Positions 47,101 to 54,835 of a stretch of 64,000 nt of DNA are shown piece by piece (the stretch's first letter is position 1; the number at the start of each line of letters is the position of its first letter). The stretch is from the IMG/VR virus record IMGVR_UViG_3300020183_000059, positions 1 to 64,000 of that record; one strand, written 5' to 3'. The notes beneath the pieces were generated by a model. It did not search any database. It had not been told where the DNA came from and saw nothing but the letters and a program-made list of their open reading frames with translations. The position numbers and the translations under genes are program-made. The stretch comes from a virus.

Positions 47101-50061
47101 GGAATTTTTAGACAAAAAATGTGGTCTGATCCATACTCAAGAGCATGGTTAGTGCTAAGACCAGACAGAAAAAAGGAAGGTGGAGCTTTTGGTCTTGGCC
47201 TTCTTGCTGCACCATTTACTGCTGGTCTTTCAATTGCAGCTGGAGCCGCTGCAGAACTTTCAATAGATCATGAGGAAGCATGGAGTTTTAGACCAGTAGA
47301 TAAAATATGGCAGGCTTTTATTGACTACAATGTGAACTATGCCAGTGATGATAACGCATTTAAAAAACTTTTGCAGAAGAATGCAAAAGAAGGAAATAGT
47401 GCAACAAATTATCTTACTGGATTAAAATCAGACCTTGGTTCTTTCTGGGATAGAAATATAGGCCCAATATTTTCAGCTTTTAAGTCTTCGCTAGGCGGCC
47501 TATTAAACATGTTCCAGATATCCATGCAACAACTTGGATATGGTCTTTCTCAGTTGGAGAATTTTACTCAACAGGCTAACATACTCAATAAAGCATATAA
47601 TGATTCAATTTATTATTCTCTTGGTAGACCTGGCTCTCTTCTTAGAGCAGTAGACAATCCATTTACAAGAGAGTATGGCGAACCAGTTGTAGAAGTAAGA
47701 GAGCCGTTTCAAAGAATGCATTATATCAGTTCTTTCTCTCACATTATTTCTAATAATATTAAAGAAAATATTGGAGGAGTTGCAACTCAAATTACTGCTG
47801 TATCAGATGGGAAATATCCAGTTACTGTGGCTTTAGACAAAGCTGCTCCGCCAGAAAGACAAGTTGAGAAAACAGTAGAGACTGGTATTTATTTTGATAA
47901 TCTAAAGGGTTCTGGAATAACCGGATTTTTACATCCCCTTATGCATCCTCTGGAAACAATTAGAGGAATAGCAAAGAGCGCAGCTGGAGAACCAGATGAA
48001 ATTACCGCAAAAAGAGTAGCACTCTCTTATCTAAGAGAATCACTTAAAGATATATATGGTGGAGAACTTCTTATTATCGGTAATGCCGACATAAGACCAT
48101 TTGACTTGGTTTATTTAGCTGATGTTTACGAAAGAATGTACGGAATTTTTGAAGTAGAACAAGTTGTACATCACTTCACTCCACAAATGGGATTTGTTAC
48201 ATCTATAACTCCAAACGCATTTGTATCCGTAAATGATCCATCAAGATGGTTCATGTCTTCTTGGATCGCATCTCATTTTAGTATGCAGGACTTAAGAAAT
48301 AATACAAGACTCATGTTATCTGCAGCTTCAAATAATAACATCTTAACAACAAACGGAGACGTTTCTCTCAACAAGATATCAGAAGGATTGAGAACACAGT
48401 TAACTGGAGCAGTTCAGTATACTCATGGACATTCTGCACTTGTCAAAGATATTGTTGCAAATCAATTAGCAGAATCAATTCCAGATACAAAGCAAAGAAT
48501 GGAAGCCTTAATAAGACAAAATACTGGTAAACAGCATGGATCTATGGGGATGGCAGTGTTTTCTGCACTAGGCATGCCTGCAATAACCGTTGGCGTGACA
48601 GCTGCTGTTGGAATTCTAACAATGGGAGCGGGTGCTCCTGCAGCTGCAGCAGCAACTTCAGCGTTGGCAAGTGGGGCTTTTCGAACTGGAGTTACAGCTG
48701 GAGTGATGGCTCTTGCTAGTGATGGTGTGTGGGGTGGATGGAAAAAGATCAGGGACAATGTACTTGATCAACACGGTTGCTATATTCAATACCTAAATAA
48801 GAATGGTCAGCCGATGGATGCAGGGCTTTCTTTTAATCAAGGAATGGTGGTTGGTAGATATCATTCAAAGAAACTTCTTCCTGGAATTCTCGGTACAAGA
48901 TCTTTTGTCAGATCATCAGAGGGCAACATGTATATTAGAGCAGATGATATCTTCAAGAGTTTTGGCTGGAAAGAAAAGGAAATAGGCAATCTTGTTCGTT
49001 ATATTAGTTTAGAGAATGCCATTGTTCATTCTCAAATATTAAAATATTCTGGAATAGGTCCAGAGAAAACAGCCTTAAATGAATATTTTAAATCAATTGT
49101 AAAAGTTGTTCACGTTAAAGACGGTGATACATTTGAAGTAGAAGACATATTGAGTTCTGGAACATCAAATCCAATCAGATATACAGTCAGATTTGAAGGA
49201 ATAGACACATCTGAATTGGCAAAGATGAACGTTGGTGCTGCTACAGGAACAGATTCTTTTAAAACAGCTATAGTCAACGAAAATTCTTCTGCTGGAAAAG
49301 CATTAAGATTTGTTCAAGAAGCAGTGAAGGGTAAACTTATCGTTTTGAGAACAAATCCAAAAGATCCCTCTATGGTGATACCAGTAGAAGATGCGTACGA
49401 GCCAGGTTCAGAACAAAACAGACCAGAAAATTATGCTATAGCATATAAGAGTTCTGGTCAAACATATTCAGAAGATAGATATATGTCTACAGTATTTTGC
49501 AGAGTTAGTTCAAATACTTATGATAAACTATATAATGAATTAAGAGGTTTATTCTTAAGGCAGAGGAATAATCAGTTTGTTCAAGATTTTAATGAGACAA
49601 TAAAGCAGGATGTTAAAAAGATGTTATATCCAGAATCTCCATCTTTTGTCTATTTTAAGCAACTGTATGCCGCACTGGATTCAATGTCTGACTTACTAGA
49701 GCATTTCTCAGCAACTGGTCAGGAGGATCCATTAGCTTCTGGTGATTCGCAATTATCTGAAGTTGAAATAAGGAACTTCAATATTTTGATGAATATTCTT
49801 TTGACAAATCAGATGTATCAAAAAGCATCTGAATGGCCAATAATTTCTTGGGATGAGTACTATGAGGATGGAAGTCCAATTACTCTCAACTGGGAACTAG
49901 TTATTAATGGATTAGCAAAGGTTTATATGGATGGAATAAAGTACAATAATCCGCGATCTGTTATTGGCGCTAGAGATCAAATTCCAAGGCTTGTAAGAGT
50001 TGAAACAAATATAACTGAATCGAGAGAATCTGTTGGAAGTGGGTCTGGTCGTGTCCTCTGA
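44113..50061 (+). CDS. Giant baseplate hub, part 3 of 3, with SNase-like domain
   Basis: Residues 1721-3702 of the fusion. About 3046-3090 (DIRPFDLVYLADVYERMYGI, VEQVVHHFTPQMGFVTSITP) is typical of hub proteins of the gpD type. About 3200-3247 is a long hydrophobic Ala/Gly/Val stretch (AITVGVTAAVGILTMGAGAP) that could cross a membrane. Then comes a staphylococcal-nuclease-like domain (about 3383-3520): VKVVHVKDGDTFEVED and RFEGIDTSE, with R3413, D3418 and E3421 at the catalytic places of SNase; the second Arg may be in SEDRYMS. Thus the hub may carry a nuclease or sugar-phosphate-binding fold into the cell. ATG 44062 or 44122 would give a separate gene but neither has a ribosome site. Confidence 0.75.
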   Translation, partial: PIGMATGGAILGTKLLKTLSGRGFKNLFSTMGLLNNTDDDIYDEVSFRAQTYMRSVWDMFQLCARLLPNYIVAVRPFEDRSTIFYGKPHWLYTSGVVPISTGFPSEEQAQKDGVNIPGYIKADDDLKSILNSINKETSPLGDAAAALQLKESPMSDTLASFAKDMSEYGGIFKPSAESSSGGLGGTVIDLEDPERLKYYSRINLFKDTGNVEVVSVLPKNKGKVQVGFHLPFGSGGIVREIQDDHKQVPQLPIRYSYPFFTDRISGTLPSLDLDKILRIEDIDDIQRSMSNIVDVALIEKQMIDQKGDGKDTSLVTTKGDEKSLDFNFSFASKLKLIGGDYFTAQSAAFDPSGLRPSTTRSGVEASLLVTMPLPVFIQGSEGTSISYNKNSQGESEAKISFTKGYSEVYQDLDPAYEDAYISDEKQRLDFQEWGMPIDAEHEQFYIAMRWPYKAGEDNSKMREMFKKRYGFSDSDLYGNVSDYKRRKVLVYNPNTKRAVVCAPAYFMWGENIDVDAIVSPDAAYFLEEIIINDEGKINFPLSGSDPFGEVSDNEDILDTIPMKTTADFKEKMGDPSTLGQPECYFTFVSDSVPLGVVTTAVNPVQEFSASRRTPTGPFGSYQPNLIGFGVYRKEGKTDLQTLEEGDLVAVAGEFVGETRSGIRGGLRPSFIYTPDESLFLRSSDALKRDQNNGGNYKAYFSEIFDDNLSNLEQDNLKDILEKDADAKNAGNYREQFAAVYTADNPVSIQARAFFDEKFDSEIKVIAGNGRTIGQAQGIWDQFRTGYHNYDSVKNIWQQMYNLDPDDDSESSDPLFSIITSKSKKTIDDYLISNSTRDFSAILGPDWFEGSRDPQQRKEVVDIAVKEYINAGFDGYNESEKPILNEEKGLTDTFNFLIYKKVSNIRNMVRQYTYLYNYNKKEQQKEYKSAVSNATSTDVTTQEIQSKYSSAETNSVNKKWDAMRFRNPEAISDITEEDIDDYLSQIKSPKQLFLFMVGIFRQKMWSDPYSRAWLVLRPDRKKEGGAFGLGLLAAPFTAGLSIAAGAAAELSIDHEEAWSFRPVDKIWQAFIDYNVNYASDDNAFKKLLQKNAKEGNSATNYLTGLKSDLGSFWDRNIGPIFSAFKSSLGGLLNMFQISMQQLGYGLSQLENFTQQANILNKAYNDSIYYSLGRPGSLLRAVDNPFTREYGEPVVEVREPFQRMHYISSFSHIISNNIKENIGGVATQITAVSDGKYPVTVALDKAAPPERQVEKTVETGIYFDNLKGSGITGFLHPLMHPLETIRGIAKSAAGEPDEITAKRVALSYLRESLKDIYGGELLIIGNADIRPFDLVYLADVYERMYGIFEVEQVVHHFTPQMGFVTSITPNAFVSVNDPSRWFMSSWIASHFSMQDLRNNTRLMLSAASNNNILTTNGDVSLNKISEGLRTQLTGAVQYTHGHSALVKDIVANQLAESIPDTKQRMEALIRQNTGKQHGSMGMAVFSALGMPAITVGVTAAVGILTMGAGAPAAAAATSALASGAFRTGVTAGVMALASDGVWGGWKKIRDNVLDQHGCYIQYLNKNGQPMDAGLSFNQGMVVGRYHSKKLLPGILGTRSFVRSSEGNMYIRADDIFKSFGWKEKEIGNLVRYISLENAIVHSQILKYSGIGPEKTALNEYFKSIVKVVHVKDGDTFEVEDILSSGTSNPIRYTVRFEGIDTSELAKMNVGAATGTDSFKTAIVNENSSAGKALRFVQEAVKGKLIVLRTNPKDPSMVIPVEDAYEPGSEQNRPENYAIAYKSSGQTYSEDRYMSTVFCRVSSNTYDKLYNELRGLFLRQRNNQFVQDFNETIKQDVKKMLYPESPSFVYFKQLYAALDSMSDLLEHFSATGQEDPLASGDSQLSEVEIRNFNILMNILLTNQMYQKASEWPIISWDEYYEDGSPITLNWELVINGLAKVYMDGIKYNNPRSVIGARDQIPRLVRVETNITESRESVGSGSGRVL

Positions 50062-50578
50062 TTTTAGTCTTGACTTAGATGATCTAAACAACTCTCAGTC
50101 AATAACGCAAAGAATAGGAGAAACATTCTACCCAAACGGCGTAGAGGTTTATAAAAATACAACACAATCTGTTGATGATACTTCTGGAAGAAGTTTAACT
50201 TCTGCAGATCCTGTAAAAATTCTTCAAGGTGATGGAATATATAGAAATCCAGGATTTGCTATAAATGGGTATATACAGAATGTGCAGTCATCCCTGCATG
50301 GAATTATAGCAATGGCTGGAGATATAGATGATAGTATAAAGATTCCTGATCCAAATGCTGATCCAAATGATCCGGAGAAAAAGTTTTTAAGCGGAGCAGA
50401 CGCTAGGCAGCACATATTAAAGGATTCTTTTTTGTTAACTGGTTATGCTCCTGGTGGATTTGCTACAACTATGCAAGATCTAATCGCATCAAAGACGGGT
50501 ACTGATATGATTACTGCTGAAGGTTCAGCAGCAAATAATAGCACAACTGCAACAGTGACTACTGACCAACGGAACTAA
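50051..50578 (+). CDS. Tail cell-wall hydrolase, N-terminal part (before +1 shift)
   Basis: GTG 50051 is preceded by GGAAGTGGG and overlaps the hub stop by 11 bases; TTG 50033 is an alternative. Residues 1-173 contain acidic and Ser/Asn-rich sequence (SSDFSLDLDDLNNSQSITQR, GYIQNVQSSLHGIIAMAGDI). It ends in the zero frame at 50578, two codons after the in-frame CGG at 50570. A +1 step continues into the peptidase part. This N-terminus probably docks the enzyme on the baseplate. Confidence 0.75.
   Translation: MSSDFSLDLDDLNNSQSITQRIGETFYPNGVEVYKNTTQSVDDTSGRSLTSADPVKILQGDGIYRNPGFAINGYIQNVQSSLHGIIAMAGDIDDSIKIPDPNADPNDPEKKFLSGADARQHILKDSFLLTGYAPGGFATTMQDLIASKTGTDMITAEGSAANNSTTATVTTDQRN
50570..50573 (+). 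other. CGGA +1 recoding site 5
   Basis: Context CAA CGGA ACT AAG. Zero-frame stop TAA at 50576-50578. The +1 frame is open and protein-like for 117 codons before any start codon (TTG 50925) that could begin a separate gene, so the shift is needed to explain that region. Confidence 0.9.
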
Positions 50579-52193
50579 GCTTCAGCATAGCTTAAAGGGT
50601 TATACTCCATACTCCGATGCTCAGGTATTCAATGGCGGTTCTAGAGATATAGCTTTTGTAGATCAATTAAGTGATCAAGAAAAAAAAATCTATATTGAAA
50701 AAATAAATTTATTAAATAATAAAAAGAATTTTGGTGGGTCAATTAGAGATGTATCAATTAATTTTGATACAGCAAAGTACAAAGAGGTCGTACAAGATTT
50801 AAAATCAATAAAATTTGATGTATATCAAAGCACAACATATAAAAATGAGACTGAAGCATTTAACAAAGTAAAACTAAATAATCATTTTGGTTCTGGAGTA
50901 AGAACATGTAAAGTCTCTGCAGCTTTGATTGAGCTATTATTGAGACTAACAGATAAAATGTATATAGAGGGAGACCAAGGAGATAGACCACTTCTTGGTG
51001 CTAATTATCAGCAACTTTCAACAACTGTCAATGGAGTGACTGATCATGCTTTTGGTCGAGCATTTGATATTGGAGCAGTTGGAATGTCCAAAGAGCAAGG
51101 AATTAAGCTGGGAATGAATACTGGAAAAGTAGCAACAAAGCAAGAATACATAATGGCATTAGATATCTTGCTTAGCCAGCTTCAAACCGTTCCTCACGAT
51201 CTTCATCCAGATTTAATCACAATCAGTCAAGATCTAAGAGCAGAGATGGGGATTACAGAAGGTCCCGAAGGACTAAGTACTCCCATAAGGAAAAAGTATC
51301 CAGGACTTGCTCCTCATGTAAATTTTTATGCAGATGCTGCACACAGAAATCATATCCACATAAGCTTTGGTCCACAAAGAGCAGGAAGTTTTATTTCTCC
51401 AGAAATTGCAGCAGAGATAGTCGGTGGACCTAGTGTTTCAACAGGAGCAGCTGGTGCAGCAGCTAGTGTTGATAAATTTAAAAAATCCTATAAAGATGAT
51501 CTTAATACAGTCTTTACTGTTGATGAAATATATAATGTTTTAGTTGGTTCTGGAATATGGGATGAAGAAACAGCAGCTTTATTTGCGTGTATAGCAGAAA
51601 GAGAATCACCTAGACCAGGAGGCTTAAATGAGAATAAAGACAATGGAGATGGAGATTTTTCTTTTGGCTTCTTCCAATGTAATCTACTACCGGGAGCTCA
51701 CGGACGTAAAACATTTTATTTGATTTCTCCAACAGAAGATAATGTTTTAGGCTTCAAACTAGCTTACAGCATAGACGATGACTCTGATCCTTCTAGTTTA
51801 GAGAAAAAGGTTCTTGAATTAGCCAATAGGAGCACAACAGATCCAAGGTTATTCATCCCATATAATCAAGCATTTTCTTTAGCATATGTAGCCAATGCTC
51901 CCGTAACTGCCTCAAAAAATATAAAGAATAAAACTAAAATAAAACTTACATCTGACATGTTTAGGCCATGGGGTGGTTATAAAAAAAGCTCTGTTGTTTG
52001 GTGTTTTGGATATCTAAAATATAAAACAGCTATAGATACGTATACGCAAAACAGTGGTTTTCCTAAAACTAGATTTGACTCTTGGTTATTAAAAACTTTT
52101 AAAGGTCAAGTTTCAAATGGTGTATTAATTGATCCATATTTAGATAGATGGATTGATGGCGAAGTATTTAAGTGGGATGGAACAACGGTATAA
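50574..52193 (+). CDS. Tail hydrolase: M15 peptidase plus SLT-like muramidase
   Basis: Residues 175-713 of a 713-residue fusion. About 300-450 is an M15-type D,D- or L,D-peptidase: TDHAFGRAFDIG has H332 and D339 as zinc ligands, and HRNHIHISFG holds H434 and H436. About 480-660 resembles lytic transglycosylases of the SLT fold: AALFACIAERES with E518 (or E516) as catalytic Glu, then GDFSFGFFQCNLL (537-542 SFGFFQ), matching the family's SyGlfQin. Together they would cut the peptide cross-links and the glycan strands of peptidoglycan during infection. The gene lies beside the hub and spike, as expected for a tail-tip lysin. Confidence 0.8.
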   Translation, partial: TKLQHSLKGYTPYSDAQVFNGGSRDIAFVDQLSDQEKKIYIEKINLLNNKKNFGGSIRDVSINFDTAKYKEVVQDLKSIKFDVYQSTTYKNETEAFNKVKLNNHFGSGVRTCKVSAALIELLLRLTDKMYIEGDQGDRPLLGANYQQLSTTVNGVTDHAFGRAFDIGAVGMSKEQGIKLGMNTGKVATKQEYIMALDILLSQLQTVPHDLHPDLITISQDLRAEMGITEGPEGLSTPIRKKYPGLAPHVNFYADAAHRNHIHISFGPQRAGSFISPEIAAEIVGGPSVSTGAAGAAASVDKFKKSYKDDLNTVFTVDEIYNVLVGSGIWDEETAALFACIAERESPRPGGLNENKDNGDGDFSFGFFQCNLLPGAHGRKTFYLISPTEDNVLGFKLAYSIDDDSDPSSLEKKVLELANRSTTDPRLFIPYNQAFSLAYVANAPVTASKNIKNKTKIKLTSDMFRPWGGYKKSSVVWCFGYLKYKTAIDTYTQNSGFPKTRFDSWLLKTFKGQVSNGVLIDPYLDRWIDGEVFKWDGTTV

Positions 52194-52203
52194 GGGAGGC
52201 ATC

Positions 52204-52569
52204 ATGCCGATTAATTATCCTAAATTTGATCAAAAAATAAATGATCAAATAACAAATTCAAGATTTAGACAATCAAAGACAAGACCAGCAACAATAATGT
52301 CATATAATATAGATAATAATACTGCAACAATAGTTTTGGACGAAAAGTATTCAAACAACATAGGAGAAATGATGACAAATGTACCATGTCCATTTTACTA
52401 TGGTATTCAAACAGTTTCTCCTTCACCAGGTACAAGGTGCTATGTTATGTTTAGGGATGAAATGGAAAAAGAACCTTATATTGTAAGCTATTTTAATGAC
52501 AGTAATTCAGGGTTTAAAAATGTTGTAAACAATTCCGTTGATACCGGAATACCTAAGTTCATGTCTTGA
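52204..52569 (+). CDS. Baseplate OB-fold spike-like protein
   Basis: ATG 52204 follows a GGGAGG ribosome site; the in-frame TTG at 52153 is rejected. The product has 121 residues. RPATIMSYNIDNNTATIVLD, NIGEMMTNVPCPFYYGIQTV, PSPGTRCYVMFRDEMEKEPY and IVSYFND form the OB-like domain found at the start of gp5/gpV-type spikes and related baseplate proteins. It would sit under the hub. The stop is directly followed by the next gene's ribosome site. Confidence 0.75.
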   Translation: MPINYPKFDQKINDQITNSRFRQSKTRPATIMSYNIDNNTATIVLDEKYSNNIGEMMTNVPCPFYYGIQTVSPSPGTRCYVMFRDEMEKEPYIVSYFNDSNSGFKNVVNNSVDTGIPKFMS

Positions 52570-52576
52570 GGAAAAA

Positions 52577-53257
52577 ATGGAAAAAGCTATACCAGAAATT
52601 AATGACGTCTTTGATGAAGCCTACGAAATTAATAGAAGAAAGAAATTCTCCAATAGAGAAGTGGGTTTAAATCATCCAGATAATAGTTCATTCATTAGAG
52701 TCGCTGATTCTGGGGAAATAGAAATATTTGCTTGTCCAGGAGTGGGAATTGTAATTAATCCAAACACCAGAAGTGTTTCCATTTTTGCGGATTCAATTAA
52801 AATGTACTCAAGAGAGGATGACGGACTTAGGTGGAATAGCATGTCTTTTAATCCAGCTGCAGATATGTACAATGAGCCAGCCCTTATTAAAACCGGACAG
52901 TTTGCCAATAATCCAGCATATTATAATACGGTAAGATATTTAAATGATTTAGAAGACCTAAAGGATCCTCAGCTTAATATACCAGTTACTATAGAGGGTA
53001 GATATGGACTGGGTGCACCTCAGGATAAAATAGATCAGTCTATTGGCGAATCCGGAGATAAAATCATTCCAGGAAATGTTCAAACACTTATAGACTCTTT
53101 TGCTAAAACCAACGCCGATTCAGATGTCCAAAAATTGATAACACTCATTAAATCTGGTTATAGTTTTAGTCAAGCAGTAGATAAAGTTAAAAATAAAGAC
53201 TATAATTTACCTGAAAATTTAGAGAATTTTCCTTGGATAAAAAATGATATGGAATAG
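52577..53257 (+). CDS. Baseplate spike-associated protein
   Basis: ATG 52577 is chosen behind TTGAGGAAAAA; TTG 52538 is less likely. The product has 226 residues and no recognised family. Its central part (SFIRVADSGEIEIFACPGVG, IVINPNTRSVSIFADSIKM) is beta-rich with short strands, as in the C-terminal shaft of spikes. The Pro/Asp-rich second half has helices (VQTLIDSFAKTNADSDVQKL). Between OB-fold and gp25-like genes, it may be the spike's shaft or a wedge link. Confidence 0.6.
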   Translation: MEKAIPEINDVFDEAYEINRRKKFSNREVGLNHPDNSSFIRVADSGEIEIFACPGVGIVINPNTRSVSIFADSIKMYSREDDGLRWNSMSFNPAADMYNEPALIKTGQFANNPAYYNTVRYLNDLEDLKDPQLNIPVTIEGRYGLGAPQDKIDQSIGESGDKIIPGNVQTLIDSFAKTNADSDVQKLITLIKSGYSFSQAVDKVKNKDYNLPENLENFPWIKNDME

Positions 53258-53259
53258 CT

Positions 53260-53643
53260 ATGTCTGATTTTTATTTTGATCTTTCTGGAGACATTATGTT
53301 GTCTGCTAACAGGGACATAGCCCTTGTATCAAGCTCTGGTCAAAAAGATGTACAACAAATTTTTATTAGATTAATGACAGAAACTGGTGACTTCTACGCA
53401 TACCCGCAGTTGGGATGCGACCTATCCGTGCTTTATGGAATGCCACAAACTATTGCAACTGGCGAAATAGGAAAAAGAATTGTTAGGTCTGCCTTAGAAA
53501 ATCCAGAAAAAGGTGGAATTTTTAAAGGAAGAAATATTAGCATAGAAGCAGTTCCAACTTCAGCTAATACAATAAGGTTTGATGTACATATCTTGGATAA
53601 CTCACTAGACCCGGTAACACTTTCTGTTACTCAAGACTTATAA
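53260..53643 (+). CDS. gp25-like baseplate wedge protein
   Basis: This 127-residue protein has the gp25/lysozyme-related wedge pattern: FDLSGDIMLSANRDIALVS, QKDVQQIFIRLMTETGDFYA, PQLGCDLSVLYGMP (49-62) and a GEIGKRIVRSALENPE helix. In contractile tails this protein joins sheath and wedge and starts sheath polymerisation. Length matches the family (about 120-130 residues). Confidence 0.8.
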   Translation: MSDFYFDLSGDIMLSANRDIALVSSSGQKDVQQIFIRLMTETGDFYAYPQLGCDLSVLYGMPQTIATGEIGKRIVRSALENPEKGGIFKGRNISIEAVPTSANTIRFDVHILDNSLDPVTLSVTQDL

Positions 53644-53653
53644 AGGAATATAA

Positions 53654-54811
53654 ATGCCAATTGTTTACAGTAAGACTAAAGATCAGATACTTACTCAAAT
53701 GTTGCAATCTTTGCAGAGAAACGCAGGGATAACAGCAACTCATCCAGGATCTATAGCCAGAGCCTTTGCTGAGGCACTTGCAGTTGAAATAGGAGATTTG
53801 TACGAAGCACTTAAATTCGGCATAGATCAATCTTGTCTTTCTACTGCAAAAGGCAGATCACTAGATCTAATTGGAGAATTATATTCAGTAAGAAGAAGAC
53901 TTATAGCTAGCGAGGCTGAACAAGAAAGGGCTAGCTATAATATAGAGTTTTATATTTCGAATGTTCAGGCATCTGATATTATAATTCCAAAAGATACTTT
54001 GGTTTATAACGATGTTACCTCATTTTCAACAAGACAATATCAGTATAGATTAGTTGATGACGTCATGATATTGGCTGGAACAACCAGAGTTTATGGAAGA
54101 GTAGTGCCCAATTTCCAAGGTAATGACTTTACTGCTTCTGTTGCGACTCTCACAAAACATAATTTTGTTTCTCCAGATGGAACTTTAATTTTCTGTGTTA
54201 ATCCAAAAGAAGTATACTCTATGTCTAATATGGAGTCAGATGACTTATATAGAATGAGAATTAGTAGATCAATAAAAGAAACTTCTTATGGAACAAATGA
54301 ATCTTTAAGGCTTACAGCTTTAGCAATTCCAGGAGTTAGAGATATCAGAGTGAGAGAATCATCCTATGGACTAGGTTCTTGTGATGTGATTATTGTTCCA
54401 GAATCTCAAAGAATAGATGCAGCTTTTGTTGATTCTGTAGCAAATGCTTTGTCAGCAAAAAAACCAGTAGGAATTAAGCTTAATATAAGAATAGCAGAAA
54501 GAGTCCCAGTTAACGTAGCGGTGAACGTTGTTCTGCCAGCTGGCTTAAGCTCTAAAGTTGTTACATCTATAGAGACTCAAGCTTCTCTCTTTGTTAAGAG
54601 ATATCTTAACTCACAAACCATTGGAAGCTCTATATCTTTTGGTGATATAGAGTCTCAAGTGAGAGCTTCATCGGACTTTGTTAAGTCTGTCAGCATTCTA
54701 AGCGTAACTTCAAATGGTCAAGAAGTTTCAAAGGGTGTATTTAGGATAAATTCTGATAGAGAATACATAATTGCCGGATCTGTTTCTGTCTTTTCTGTTA
54801 TAATATCTTAA
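53654..54811 (+). CDS. Baseplate J-like wedge protein
   Basis: This 385-residue protein has the Baseplate_J plan: an N-terminal helix pair (QILTQMLQSLQRNAGITATH, GSIARAFAEALAVEIGDLYE), KGRSLDLIGELYSVRR, then beta domains (DDLYRMRISRSIKETSYGTN, LTALAIPGVRDIRVRESSYG) and a C-terminal VNVAVNVVLPAGL region. It follows the gp25-like gene, the usual order (W then J) of contractile tails. Ribosome site TAAAGGAATATAA. Confidence 0.85.
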   Translation: MPIVYSKTKDQILTQMLQSLQRNAGITATHPGSIARAFAEALAVEIGDLYEALKFGIDQSCLSTAKGRSLDLIGELYSVRRRLIASEAEQERASYNIEFYISNVQASDIIIPKDTLVYNDVTSFSTRQYQYRLVDDVMILAGTTRVYGRVVPNFQGNDFTASVATLTKHNFVSPDGTLIFCVNPKEVYSMSNMESDDLYRMRISRSIKETSYGTNESLRLTALAIPGVRDIRVRESSYGLGSCDVIIVPESQRIDAAFVDSVANALSAKKPVGIKLNIRIAERVPVNVAVNVVLPAGLSSKVVTSIETQASLFVKRYLNSQTIGSSISFGDIESQVRASSDFVKSVSILSVTSNGQEVSKGVFRINSDREYIIAGSVSVFSVIIS

Positions 54812-54835
54812 TAACTTTTTGAAAAGGAAATTAGC

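Noticed and set aside
50033-50061. A seventh frame shift between the hub and the hydrolase
   Set aside because: The junction has no CGG, and GTG 50051 with GGAAGTGGG upstream gives a normal overlapping start.
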